Source: CAYVUI01 sp964454745
GTDB lineage: Bacteria > Planctomycetota > Phycisphaerae > Sedimentisphaerales > Anaerohalosphaeraceae
Assembly (NCBI GenBank): GCA_964454745.1
Contig: CAYVUI010000027.1
Location: 1-40,854, forward strand
Length of the DNA stretch: 40,854 nucleotides
Direction: 5' to 3'
Of this stretch, positions 1 to 7,254 are shown piece after piece. The notes beneath the pieces were generated by a model. That model searched no databases. It was given only the letters and a program-made list of their open reading frames with translations, and had not been told where the DNA came from. Both the position numbers and the translations under genes were made by a program. How positions within the stretch are numbered: position 1 is the stretch's first letter; each line of letters begins with the position of its first letter.

Positions 1-163
1 ATACATCCTTTACTTTGTAAGTACTTTCCGCTAAAATACCTATAATATGCGGCGTATTGGTATTGAAAAGCAAATAAAAGGCGGATGTGGACGCGGCAAG
101 TCCGATACTGCCGGAAATTTGGGGCAATCGTGCCCCTAACACAAAATTAATATGATTTTTTGC
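1..163. other. unassigned left edge
   Basis: I see no convincing gene here. The only structure is a perfect 6-bp inverted repeat with a 4-nt loop (GGGGCA ATCG TGCCCC) at 121-136. It is not followed by a T-run on either strand, so it is not a typical intrinsic terminator. It could be the end of an upstream transcript or a protein site just ahead of the promoter at 164-192. Confidence 0.4.
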
Positions 164-192
164 TTGCAATTTTACCCCGGTTCGGGTATATT
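164..192 (+). promoter_or_regulatory. sigma70-like promoter of the dockerin/PEP-CTERM unit
   Basis: TTGCAA at 164-169 and TATATT at 187-192 are separated by 17 bp. Transcription would start near 199, leaving a leader of about 138 nt before the ATG at 337. The assignment rests on the motif match only. Confidence 0.55.
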
Positions 193-203
193 AACCTTGT
201 AAT

Positions 204-288
204 CCTCAGTGGAAAAAAGCAATTCAATAGTTTCCTCTGAGGAGGGTGAATGTGTTTAGCGTGTAACGCGATGGGGAAACGGTTTCCC
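204..288 (+). promoter_or_regulatory. hairpin-rich 5' leader of the dockerin gene
   Basis: Three hairpins can be drawn. CCTCAG (204-209) pairs with CTGAGG (237-242), extended by GGAAA/TTTCC. GCGT (259-262) pairs with ACGC (266-269). GGGAAA (274-279) pairs with TTTCCC (283-288). The first hairpin buries part of the AGGAGG at 240-245, which precedes an in-frame ATG at 250. No known riboswitch class is recognised. Confidence 0.35.
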
Positions 289-336
289 TTTCGCAAAAAG
301 AGAAATGTATTTAGAGAGAGAAAGGTAGGTGTTGTG

Positions 337-1110
337 ATGAAGAAATTAGCAATTCTTCTGGTAGCAATTATGGCTATGCCGCTTTTCGCTGTTACAGCCA
401 CTTGGACTGATAACGGTGACGGCACTGGAACCCTGGTTCTGGACGCGACAGGCGACGGTGAGAACATCGTTGGTCTGGCACTGAACGTTGATTCTGCAGC
501 TGCATTGGATATCGATTCAATCGCTCCTGCAAATCTGAACATTTACATGGACTACGCTTACGATCAGGAAGTTAACGGCGACGGCTGGACTTACGGCGAA
601 GGTGATGCCGATGCCAGCAACGCTGCTGCTGATCAGGCTGTAGCCGGCCCCGTTGCTCTGCCCGCGGCTGCATTCTGTGTTTCTGCTGGTTACCTCAACG
701 GCGAAACCACTCCGGGTGCTGACGGTGCTGCAACTGTAACAATCGTTTTCTCTGGTGAGTCTGCCGACATCGACCTGAGCGAAAACCTCGCTCGCGGCGG
801 TATCGTAGGTGTTAACGGTACAGACCTCGCTCTGACCGGTGACGTAGCTGACCTGACGATCTCAGCAGGTGGTTGTGCAACATGTGCTGGTGACTTCAGT
901 GGCGACAACTTTGTAAACACTCTTGACCTGCAGCTTCTGGTTAACGCTCTTGGTGCAGCTGGCTCTCCGTTCAACATTCCGAGCACAGATGCAGCATACA
1001 ATGACTGTGGTGACTTCAGTGGCGATGGTTTCATGAATACGCTCGACCTCCAGCTCCTGGTTAACTACCTTGGTGCTGCTGGCAGCCCGTTCAATGTACC
1101 TTGCCCGTAA
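337..1110 (+). CDS. secreted dockerin type I repeat protein
   Basis: A predicted 257-residue exported protein. It begins with a signal peptide (KK followed by a hydrophobic stretch to about residue 20). The central part is a beta-rich, Asp/Gly/Ala-rich region of about 170 residues. A C-terminal dockerin type I pair follows: two repeats starting G-D-F-S-G-D and ending in T-L-D-L-Q-L-L-V-N, each with the Asp/Ser/Asp/Asn/Asp spacing of the calcium-binding F-hand. Dockerins bind cohesin domains and dock secreted proteins together. I chose ATG 337 because AAAGGTAGGT lies 6 nt upstream and the signal peptide starts there. An in-frame ATG at 250 has its own AGGAGG and would add 29 basic residues. 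The next gene, 1197-1766, encodes a PEP-CTERM protein, and no terminator separates the two, so they are probably cotranscribed. The central domain may be cohesin-like, but this is uncertain. Confidence 0.85.
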   Translation: MKKLAILLVAIMAMPLFAVTATWTDNGDGTGTLVLDATGDGENIVGLALNVDSAAALDIDSIAPANLNIYMDYAYDQEVNGDGWTYGEGDADASNAAADQAVAGPVALPAAAFCVSAGYLNGETTPGADGAATVTIVFSGESADIDLSENLARGGIVGVNGTDLALTGDVADLTISAGGCATCAGDFSGDNFVNTLDLQLLVNALGAAGSPFNIPSTDAAYNDCGDFSGDGFMNTLDLQLLVNYLGAAGSPFNVPCP

Positions 1111-1196
1111 TTTTGACAAAAAACGCTGTGTTACGATTTGTTTAAATGTGTAAGTAAGTTAACTAAAAGATGAAAAGTTTCGAAAGGAGTATGATG

Positions 1197-1766
1197 ATGA
1201 AGAAGTTTATGGTTTTGGCAATGGTTCTGGGAATCGCTTCCCTCGCAACAGCAGCAGCTACATTTTCAGTAGCTGGTGGTACTGAGAGTCAGATTGTACC
1301 GGGTGCTATCGAAGTTGCTCCGAGTGATGTTATCACAATTGAGGTCGTTGCTGATTTTGCAAGCAATGGTTTCGCACTTGAAGCTTTTTCGAGTGAAGGT
1401 GGTACGGCTACACCTGGTGAAGTAAATGCTACTCTGTCGTTCCTGCCCAATCCTGGTCAGGCCGTTAATGCTGATGTAGCTGATGGTTATCAGCTTATCA
1501 CAGCTGCTGGTGGTAGCGTATTTGGTGCTAGCATTGAGCCCGGCGCAGCTATTTACAGCTTCACTTTCCACGTACCGGAACTGCCGTTCTCAACTGTTAT
1601 CGAGATTTACGGTCTTGACGTAGTAGGCACACCTGGTTCGTATGTATCAAATGCTGCAACGTTCCAGACAGAAGCTATTGCACCTCTGACACTGCACGTA
1701 GTACCTGAGCCGATCAGCATGGGCCTTCTGGGTCTCGGCGGTCTGTTCCTGCGTCGCCGCAGCTAA
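1197..1766 (+). CDS. PEP-CTERM sorting domain protein, possibly cohesin-like
   Basis: A 189-residue exported protein. It has an N-terminal signal peptide (MKKFMVLAMVLG...) and a C-terminal V-P-E-P motif followed by a short hydrophobic segment and a terminal R-R-R-S. That is the tripartite PEP-CTERM signal, which an exosortase recognises to anchor or process proteins at the envelope. The ~140-residue middle is beta-rich and has the general look of a cohesin domain (alternating hydrophobic strands, an F-A-L-E core strand, a late Y-S-F-T-F strand), but I cannot prove this. The start is ATG 1197: AAAGGAG at 1183-1189 is 7 nt upstream of it and too close to the ATGs at 1191 and 1194. It sits 86 bp after the dockerin gene and ends 68 bp before a strong terminator. 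Cotranscription of a dockerin protein with a surface-anchored possible cohesin would make functional sense. Confidence 0.85.
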   Translation: MKKFMVLAMVLGIASLATAAATFSVAGGTESQIVPGAIEVAPSDVITIEVVADFASNGFALEAFSSEGGTATPGEVNATLSFLPNPGQAVNADVADGYQLITAAGGSVFGASIEPGAAIYSFTFHVPELPFSTVIEIYGLDVVGTPGSYVSNAATFQTEAIAPLTLHVVPEPISMGLLGLGGLFLRRRS

Positions 1767-1776
1767 GCTGCAAGAG

Positions 1777-1796
1777 GTAGGTGGGTTATACCCACC
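1777..1796 (+). repeat. solitary REP hairpin with GTAG head
   Basis: GTAG (1777-1780) runs into a perfect stem GGTGGGT (1780-1786) / ACCCACC (1790-1796) with a TAT loop. This is the same element as in the array further right, one G shorter. It lies between the PEP-CTERM stop and its terminator. Confidence 0.7.
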
Positions 1797-1833
1797 AGTT
1801 AAAGAAGCGATTGCCAAAGACTTCTTAAACATC

Positions 1834-1865
1834 AAAAGGGCTCCGGAGTTCTGGAGCCCTTTTTC
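1834..1865 (+). terminator. intrinsic terminator after the PEP-CTERM gene
   Basis: The stem GGGCTCCGG (1838-1846) / CTGGAGCCC (1851-1859) has one G-U pair and an AGTT loop. It is flanked by AAAA on the left and a T-run on the right. Confidence 0.9.
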
Positions 1866-1875
1866 TATGCGCAAG

Positions 1876-1905
1876 GTAGCCCACCGAAAACGATTACGAA
1901 CCCCC
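1876..1905 (+). repeat. degenerate REP unit, left arm lost
   Basis: GTAG (1876-1879) is followed directly by CCCACC and the GAAAACGATTACGAACC tail shared with the units at 1956 and 3009. The left stem arm is missing, so this is a decayed copy. Confidence 0.55.
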
Positions 1906-1955
1906 GGTGGTTTTCAATTTTGTATTGGAATACGAATTAAATGCGTCCCATGACC

Positions 1956-2354
1956 GTGCCCACCGAAAACGATTACGAACCCTCATGATTTGTACGTTTC
2001 CCCAACCCCATTCAATATACGTTTCGGTTGTCTCGCATTGGAACGATTTATGGTGGGTATAACCCACCCTACGCTGGAATGTATGACCGTGCCCACAGAA
2101 AACCTTTACGACCCCCCCAAATGATTCTGTTTTCCCAACCCCATTCAATATACGTTTCGGTTGTCTCGCATTGGACCGATTTATGGTGGGTGCAACCCAC
2201 CCTACGCTGGAATGTATGCCCGTGCCCACCGCCAACCTTTACGCCCCCCCAAAATGATTCTGTTTTCCCAACCCCATTCAATATACGTTTCGGTTGTCTC
2301 TCATTGTAACGATTTATGGTGGGTGCAACCCACCCTACGCTTGACGCATGCCGT
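1956..2354. repeat. three tandem 133-bp REP-containing units (BIME-like)
   Basis: Copies start at 1956, 2089 and 2222, exactly 133 bp apart. Each starts with GTGCCCAC (the right arm of a REP), then about 90 bp of shared sequence including ATTCAATATACGTTTCGG. Each then has an inverted REP: stem GGTGGGT / ACCCACC followed by CTAC, at 2052-2072, 2185-2205 and 2318-2338. 133 is not a multiple of three, so overlapping open frames in this region are repeat artefacts. Copies differ by point changes (loop ATA in the first, GCA in the others). Confidence 0.85.
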
Positions 2355-2363
2355 TGTTTTGTG
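2313..2363. repeat. 51-bp direct repeat, left copy, beside the RAYT gene
   Basis: This stretch, containing an inverted REP and the tail CTTGACGCATGCCGTTG, is identical to 3101-3151. The two copies flank the transposase gene and diverge immediately afterwards (GCGGG against CCGTG). Confidence 0.8.
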
Positions 2364-2369
2364 GCGGGT

Positions 2370-2927
2370 CTATTCGTTGAATTCGATTTGGTCGTCCCAC
2401 TTACGGGAATCAAATTCTTTCCAATCGAAATTATCGTATATGCCCTTTTGATAAAATCGGTGATAACTCGAAAACGGCCAATCTCTGAGGCTCTTCACCA
2501 AACCGTGTTTGAGGGGATTACGATGGATATAATGTACATGATTCCAATAATCGTCCTCATCCCGAATTCGATGTTCCCAAAACCGCCTCTGCCAGATACC
2601 CAGTTCTTTCTTTTTTGTGCGGGAGGTACTTTGTGTCATTTCTTTGCCTCCGCCTGCTATGTATGCCTTTGAAAAAATCTGTTTGATCAGGGACCACCGG
2701 GCAGAATAATCACTGTCGCCGGGCGGCAATTTCCAAATGCAATGCATATGATCCGGACCCAGGAAGAACGCGGATATGGAAAATGGCCGGTCTGCTTTGA
2801 TTTGCTGGATGGCATCCCTTAATGTTTCCCTGGCAAAATCATTTGTAAAAATGTGCCTGCGGTGATAGGTAACCACCGTAAAGAAATACCTCGCCCCCTC
2901 AATTTTCATCCGATGATAATTGGGCAT
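2370..2927 (-). CDS. REP-associated tyrosine transposase (RAYT, Y1 family)
   Basis: A 185-residue member of the TnpA_REP/RAYT group of HUH single-strand nucleases, which bind and cut REP hairpins. Visible signatures are the M-P-N-Y N-terminus typical of the group and Y-F-F-T-V-V-T-Y near residue 14. The metal-binding H-M-H (HUH motif) is at 60-62. The C-terminal helix around 118-144 (E-H-R-I-R-D...Y-I-H-R-N-P) has a probable nucleophilic Tyr at about 133. I chose ATG 2927 over the longer frame from 3077 because family proteins start at this motif and the upstream 50 codons run through REP sequence. No strong Shine-Dalgarno is visible. The gene lies inside its presumed substrate: inverted REPs on its 3' side, a GTAG-headed REP 70 bp upstream, and a 51-bp direct repeat on both sides. 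It appears intact. Confidence 0.9.
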   Translation of the reverse strand: MPNYHRMKIEGARYFFTVVTYHRRHIFTNDFARETLRDAIQQIKADRPFSISAFFLGPDHMHCIWKLPPGDSDYSARWSLIKQIFSKAYIAGGGKEMTQSTSRTKKKELGIWQRRFWEHRIRDEDDYWNHVHYIHRNPLKHGLVKSLRDWPFSSYHRFYQKGIYDNFDWKEFDSRKWDDQIEFNE

Positions 2928-2996
2928 ATCGAAAATTATATCCAAACGATAATCCCCGGCAACCATTTTTTCACCATATACAAACGAATGTTCTGC

Positions 2997-3126
2997 GTAG
3001 GGTGGGCCGTGCCCACCGAAAACGATTACGAATCCCCAAATGGTTCCGTGACGCCCAAACCAATTCAACATTCTCATGGTATTATTTCGCGACGTAACGG
3101 TTTATGGTGGGTGCAACCCACCCTAC
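2997..3126. repeat. BIME-like unit: forward REP plus inverted REP
   Basis: Forward REP: GTAG (2997-3000), then stem GGTGGGC (3001-3007), loop CGT, and GCCCACC (3011-3017). About 90 bp related to the 133-bp units follows (GAAAACGATTACGAA is shared). The inverted REP is at 3106-3126, ending CTAC. The spacing from GTGCCC to the inverted REP is 97 bp here and 96 bp in the tandem units, so this is the full, less decayed form of the same element. Confidence 0.8.
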
Positions 3127-3196
3127 GCTTGACGCATGCCGTTGTTTTGTGCCGTGATGGTTTATGGTGGGTGCAACCCACCCTACGCTTGACGCA
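3099..3196. repeat. 60-bp tandem duplication with inverted REPs
   Basis: The block beginning GGTTTATGG at 3099 repeats 60 bp later at 3159. Inverted REPs are at 3106-3126 and 3166-3186. The first copy also contains the right-hand 51-bp repeat (3101-3151). Confidence 0.8.
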
Positions 3197-3219
3197 AACA
3201 CAATAAGCGAATACAATTC

Positions 3220-3240
3220 GTAGGGTGGGCCGTGCCCACC
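3220..3240 (+). repeat. forward REP just upstream of lysA
   Basis: GTAG (3220-3223), then stem GGTGGGC (3224-3230), CGT loop, GCCCACC (3234-3240). Identical in form to the REP at 2997. It lies 41 bp before the lysA start and could affect the lysA leader. Confidence 0.8.
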
Positions 3241-3281
3241 ATCAAAACACACAAAATCATTTGTTTTACGGGTAATGCGAT

Positions 3282-4568
3282 ATGGATTATTTTGAATACA
3301 GGGGCGGTCGGCTGTTCGCCGAGGGTGTCGATGTTCACGCCATCGCCGGGCAGGTTTCCACGCCGGCCTATATTTACAGCAAGGCAACCCTCACGGCACA
3401 CATGCAGAAGGTGCAAAAGGCCTACAGCGAGGTTGATACCACAGTCTGCTACTCGGTCAAGGCGTGTTCCAATATCCACATTCTCGCCCATTTTGCGAAG
3501 ATGGGCACCGGCTTTGATATCGTAAGCGGCGGCGAGCTGTACCGCGCACTGGCGGCCGGGGCCGATCCGGCCAAAATTGTCTACGCCGGCGTCGGCAAGA
3601 CGGACGCAGAGATTTCCGAGGCCCTGGATGCAAAAATCGGCTATTTCAATATCGAATCCGAGCAGGAACTGGAAAACCTGATCCGGATCTGCCAAAACAA
3701 GGGCACCACGACCCATGCCGCCCTGCGTGTCAACCCGGATGTCGACCCCGGCACGCACAGCTTTACCACCACCGGCAAGAAGGAGACCAAGTTCGGCGTG
3801 GACATCGAACGCGCCCGCGAGGTCTTTTCGCAATACGGCAAAAACGGCTGCGTGCACCTTTCAGCGGTGCATATCCACCTCGGCTCGGCGGGCAAGACGG
3901 TTCAGCCCTACGTCGAGGCGATTCAGAAGATCCTGACCCTGATCGAATGGCTTCGCCAGGACGGCCACACCATCGAGATGCTCGATATCGGCGGCGGCTT
4001 CGGGGCCGATTACGAGACCGATACCGCTCCCTCGGCGCTCGATTATGCCTCGCAGATTGTCCCGCTGGTCCGCGACCACGGCCTTCGCCTGGTGCTCGAG
4101 CCCGGAGCGAGTATTGCCGCCAATTCCGCGATCCTGCTGACCCGCGTGCTCTATACCAAAAAGGGCGGCGAGAAGAAGTTCGTCATCGTCGATGCCGGCA
4201 TGAACGACCTGATCCGTCCGCCGCTGTACGATGCGTTCCATTTCATCTGGCCCGCGCAGGTCGATGAGAAGATGCTGCCCGAACAGCGTAAGAAGAACCT
4301 GGCGATGGAAGGTACCGAGCCGGTCGATGTCGTCGGCCCGGTCTGCGAAGGGACGGACTTTTTCGCCAAACAGCGGCACCTGCCCGCAATGCAGCGAGAT
4401 GACCTGGTCGCGATTTTTACCGCCGGGGCGTATGGATACACGATGTCGAGCAACTTCAATTCGCGAAGGCTTTTGCCCGAGGTACTCGTGGACGGCGATT
4501 CGTTCAGGGTGATCCGCAAGCGGCAGACGTATGAAGACCTGATCGTACTTGAAAAGGCCGCCGATTAG
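3282..4568 (+). CDS. lysA: diaminopimelate decarboxylase
   Basis: Converts meso-diaminopimelate to L-lysine, the last step of lysine synthesis, using PLP. The 428-residue length is normal for LysA. The PLP lysine is K60 in Y-S-V-K-A; an H-L-G-S motif follows near residue 205. A G-G-G-F-G phosphate-binding stretch lies around 238-242 and an L-E-P-G motif near 275. The substrate-binding G-P-V-C-E-G-T-D is near 347; most homologues have C-E-S there. The barrel and beta domains appear complete. There is no clear Shine-Dalgarno before ATG 3282, and a REP hairpin ends 41 bp upstream. The gene converges on the metF-type gene with only 6 bp between stop codons and no visible terminator. Together with a meso-DAP-type MurE further on, it indicates DAP metabolism. 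Confidence 0.95.
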   Translation: MDYFEYRGGRLFAEGVDVHAIAGQVSTPAYIYSKATLTAHMQKVQKAYSEVDTTVCYSVKACSNIHILAHFAKMGTGFDIVSGGELYRALAAGADPAKIVYAGVGKTDAEISEALDAKIGYFNIESEQELENLIRICQNKGTTTHAALRVNPDVDPGTHSFTTTGKKETKFGVDIERAREVFSQYGKNGCVHLSAVHIHLGSAGKTVQPYVEAIQKILTLIEWLRQDGHTIEMLDIGGGFGADYETDTAPSALDYASQIVPLVRDHGLRLVLEPGASIAANSAILLTRVLYTKKGGEKKFVIVDAGMNDLIRPPLYDAFHFIWPAQVDEKMLPEQRKKNLAMEGTEPVDVVGPVCEGTDFFAKQRHLPAMQRDDLVAIFTAGAYGYTMSSNFNSRRLLPEVLVDGDSFRVIRKRQTYEDLIVLEKAAD

Positions 4569-4574
4569 CCCCGG

Positions 4575-6443
4575 TTAGATCGAATCCGGATCGATTTTGC
4601 CCAGTACCGCCAGGGCGATATCCACATTGCCAAACGGAGCGCTCACGGCGTATCCCGCGACGTGGCCCTCGATCTGCTCGATCATTTCCTGTGCGATTTC
4701 GATGCCGATTTTCCGGCCCTGCTCTTTTGTTTTGGCCTTGCTCATCCGCGTAAGCAGTGCATCGGGCACGACTACGCCAGGCACCTCGTTGGCCATGAAT
4801 TCCGCGTTTTTGTAACTGGTAAACGGCCAGATCCCCGCGATGATCGGGATGGAGTGCGATTCCACCGCCGCCATGAAGGTATGCAGCATCTCGACGTCAA
4901 AAACCGGCTGGGTAATTGCGTACTCCGCCCCGGCGTCCACCTTGGCCTTGAAGCGGTCAATCTCCCGGTGCAGGTCCGACGCGACCGGGTTGGCCCCCAC
5001 GCCGATGGTCAGCCCCAGCGGTTCGCCCAGGTTGCCGCCGGAGATGTCGATGCCGCGATTGAGCCGCGAAACCACGTCCGTAAGGGCGATGGAATCGAGG
5101 TCGAACACGGCGGTCGCGTCCGGGAATTCGCCCAGCTTGGGCGGGTCACCCGTAACGAGAAGCACATTCTTTAGCCCGATGGTGTGTGCCCCGAGCATAT
5201 CCGACTGGATTCCTATGATATTGCGGTCCCGGCAGCACACATGCAGAATCACCTCGATATCCGCCGACTGGGCGACCTGGATCGCCGTAATCATCGGGCT
5301 AAGCCGCGAACTGGCCCGCGGCCCGTCCGGGATATTGATCGCATCGATCCCGAATTCGGCGCATCTGCGGACCTTGGCGATCGTTTTCGACAAATCCACT
5401 CCCCTCGGCGGGGTAATCTCGATAGACAGGACTTTCTCGCCCTGTGCTATCTTCTTTCCGATCCTGGATTTTGCCTCCAGCGGGATCGGCTCGTGGGCCT
5501 GTTCTTTAGCCTGGCGGACGGTAACCGTAGCTGCAGGAGCAGCTTGCGTAACTTTCTGGGCCTTGTGCAGCCCGCGGACCGCCTTTACGATCTGCCCGAT
5601 GTGTTCAGGCCCGGTACCGCAGCAGCCGCCGATGATCCGCGCCCCGTGTTCGTAGAACCGCTTGGCATACTCTGCCATGTATTCGGGCGTGCACATGTAC
5701 ATCGTTCGCCCGTCCACCTCTTGCGCGTAACCTGCGTTCGGCTGGATACTTAGCGGCAGGGCGGTATCCGGGCAGGCCTGGACGCATTCGAGCATGTCCG
5801 CCGGCCCGCGGCAGCAGTTAAAGCCCACCGCCGCTATATTCTCCATTTTCGCCAGGTTAATCAATGCCCCGGACAGGCACTCCGCGTACAGTACGCTAAA
5901 GTCTTCCCCAACAGCGAGTTGCGCGATAATCGGCAGGTCGCAGGCCTTAGCCGCGGCCTTTGCAGCGGTTATGATCTCCCGCAGGTTTGTAAATGTCTCT
6001 AAAATAAGGACATCCGCGCCGCCCTGGGCAAGAGCGGTAATCTGCTGACCGAAAATATCTAGCAGTTCATCCTCCTTCATGTTGCTGTAAGTCGTGTAAT
6101 CACAACCGCTTGGGCCGACTGAGCCCGCGACGAGAACCTCCTGTTTGGCCGCTTTTCTCGCGATTTCCACCCCTCTGCGGTTGATTTGCTCGCATTGCTC
6201 GGCAAGCCCGAATCGGCCGAGTTTCATCCGGTTGGCCCCGAAGGTGTTCGTTTCGATCAGGTCACACCCGGCATTGACATATTCCCCGTGGATTCCCTCG
6301 ATCAGGTCCGGCCGGGACAGGTTCAGGCTATCAAAACAGGTATTGACGAACACACCCCGCTGGTAGAGCATGGTTCCCATCGCGCCGTCGGCGACAATGA
6401 CGTCATTATGGAGCCGGTTTGTCAGGTCATTATGTGACATCAT
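4575..6443 (-). CDS. bifunctional homocysteine S-methyltransferase / 5,10-methylenetetrahydrofolate reductase
   Basis: A 622-residue fusion. Residues 1-290 are a homocysteine methyltransferase barrel with the zinc ligands visible as G-F-N-C (C210) and G-G-C-C-G (C274, C275). Residues of about 330-620 are a MetF-type reductase (S-I-E-I-T-P-P-R-G start, L-L-V-T-G-D-P-P, a Q-P-V-F-D motif, G-I-W-P-F). The combination makes methyl-THF and passes the methyl to homocysteine to form methionine. The architecture is that of the YitJ type, and no cobalamin-binding domain is present. ATG 6443 is directly followed by ATG 6440; AAAGGA at 6452-6447 lies 3 nt from the first and 6 nt from the second, so 6440 may be the true start. 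Divergent from accB. Confidence 0.93.
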   Translation of the reverse strand: MMSHNDLTNRLHNDVIVADGAMGTMLYQRGVFVNTCFDSLNLSRPDLIEGIHGEYVNAGCDLIETNTFGANRMKLGRFGLAEQCEQINRRGVEIARKAAKQEVLVAGSVGPSGCDYTTYSNMKEDELLDIFGQQITALAQGGADVLILETFTNLREIITAAKAAAKACDLPIIAQLAVGEDFSVLYAECLSGALINLAKMENIAAVGFNCCRGPADMLECVQACPDTALPLSIQPNAGYAQEVDGRTMYMCTPEYMAEYAKRFYEHGARIIGGCCGTGPEHIGQIVKAVRGLHKAQKVTQAAPAATVTVRQAKEQAHEPIPLEAKSRIGKKIAQGEKVLSIEITPPRGVDLSKTIAKVRRCAEFGIDAINIPDGPRASSRLSPMITAIQVAQSADIEVILHVCCRDRNIIGIQSDMLGAHTIGLKNVLLVTGDPPKLGEFPDATAVFDLDSIALTDVVSRLNRGIDISGGNLGEPLGLTIGVGANPVASDLHREIDRFKAKVDAGAEYAITQPVFDVEMLHTFMAAVESHSIPIIAGIWPFTSYKNAEFMANEVPGVVVPDALLTRMSKAKTKEQGRKIGIEIAQEMIEQIEGHVAGYAVSAPFGNVDIALAVLGKIDPDSI

Positions 6444-6560
6444 TCATCCTTTTTGCATGAATTGTCGAATCTCAATTGAAACGGGAAAAAAACGCCCCCT
6501 GATTGTTCTTCTCTAAACAGTATGATTCGACCAGATTGCGAGCCTGGTATCAATAAAAAC

Positions 6561-6588
6561 TTGCAAATATGTCGAAACTGCCTATAAT
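6561..6588 (+). promoter_or_regulatory. promoter of the acc-mur operon
   Basis: TTGCAA (6561-6566) and TATAAT (6583-6588) are separated by 16 bp. Predicted start near 6595, about 100 nt before accB. Confidence 0.65.
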
Positions 6589-6695
6589 GACCGGCTTTGA
6601 GGCTCCCTTATTTGACCGCCGGGCCGAAAGAAAACAGGCGGTTTGTTTGGAAATGGAGCCTTTTACTCTCTAATGGAATGGAAAGGATTGGCTTC

Positions 6696-7202
6696 ATGGC
6701 AGAACCGAAGAAGCGAAACGATGATTTGCAGAAGGTCAAACAGCTTGTCAAGCTGATGGTGGATAACGACCTGGTGGAAGTGGAGATTATCGACGGCGAG
6801 AACAAGATCTCGCTTAAACGTCCCAACCCTCAACCCCAGCAGATTGCGGTTGGGTCCATGCCGCCGATGGCGATTCCCGCTGCGGCCCCGGTCGCAGCCC
6901 CTGCCGCGCCCCAGGCTGTGCCCGCGCAAGCGGCAGCCCCGGCACAAGAAGACGACAGCTCTCTTGTTGAGATCCCTTCTCCGATTGTTGGAACATTTTA
7001 TCCCACGCCCAATCCCGATGCGGATCCCTTTGTGAAGGTGGGCGATTCCGTAGGGCCGGATACGGTCGTTTGCATCATCGAGGCGATGAAGGTGATGAAC
7101 GAGATCAAGGCCGAGATGTCCGGCAAGATCGAGAAGGTGCTGTGCAAGGCCGGTCAAGCTGTGGAATACGGTCAGCCGCTGTTTAAAGTCCGCCCGGACT
7201 AA
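6696..7202 (+). CDS. accB: biotin carboxyl carrier protein of acetyl-CoA carboxylase
   Basis: A 168-residue carrier that holds biotin for acetyl-CoA carboxylase, the first step of fatty acid synthesis. The N-terminal 45 residues are the helical/beta segment of AccB. An Ala/Pro-rich flexible linker covers about 50-85, and a lipoyl/biotinyl domain about 93-168. The biotinylated lysine is about K132 in E-A-M-K-V-M; most AccB have E-A-M-K-M-M. Start: ATG 6696 has AAAGGA 8 nt upstream, and the open frame 99 bp further up has no supporting site. It is followed after 52 bp by accC and then mur genes on the same strand. No accA or accD is in the window. Confidence 0.95.
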   Translation: MAEPKKRNDDLQKVKQLVKLMVDNDLVEVEIIDGENKISLKRPNPQPQQIAVGSMPPMAIPAAAPVAAPAAPQAVPAQAAAPAQEDDSSLVEIPSPIVGTFYPTPNPDADPFVKVGDSVGPDTVVCIIEAMKVMNEIKAEMSGKIEKVLCKAGQAVEYGQPLFKVRPD

Positions 7203-7254
7203 GCCTGCAGGGTACGTAAAGACGAGTTAATCAATCCAATTCCGGGATGAATAT

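Noticed and set aside
2028..2451. Overlapping open frames on both strands in the repeat array
   Set aside because: They follow the 133-bp repeat period in shifting frames and contain the REP hairpins; no ribosome sites.
1956..3240. CRISPR array
   Set aside because: The repeats are 133- and 60-bp tandem units with REP hairpins, not short repeats with unique spacers, and there are no cas genes.
3183..3857. Long minus-strand frame across the lysA start
   Set aside because: Antisense to a well-supported lysA and runs through a REP.
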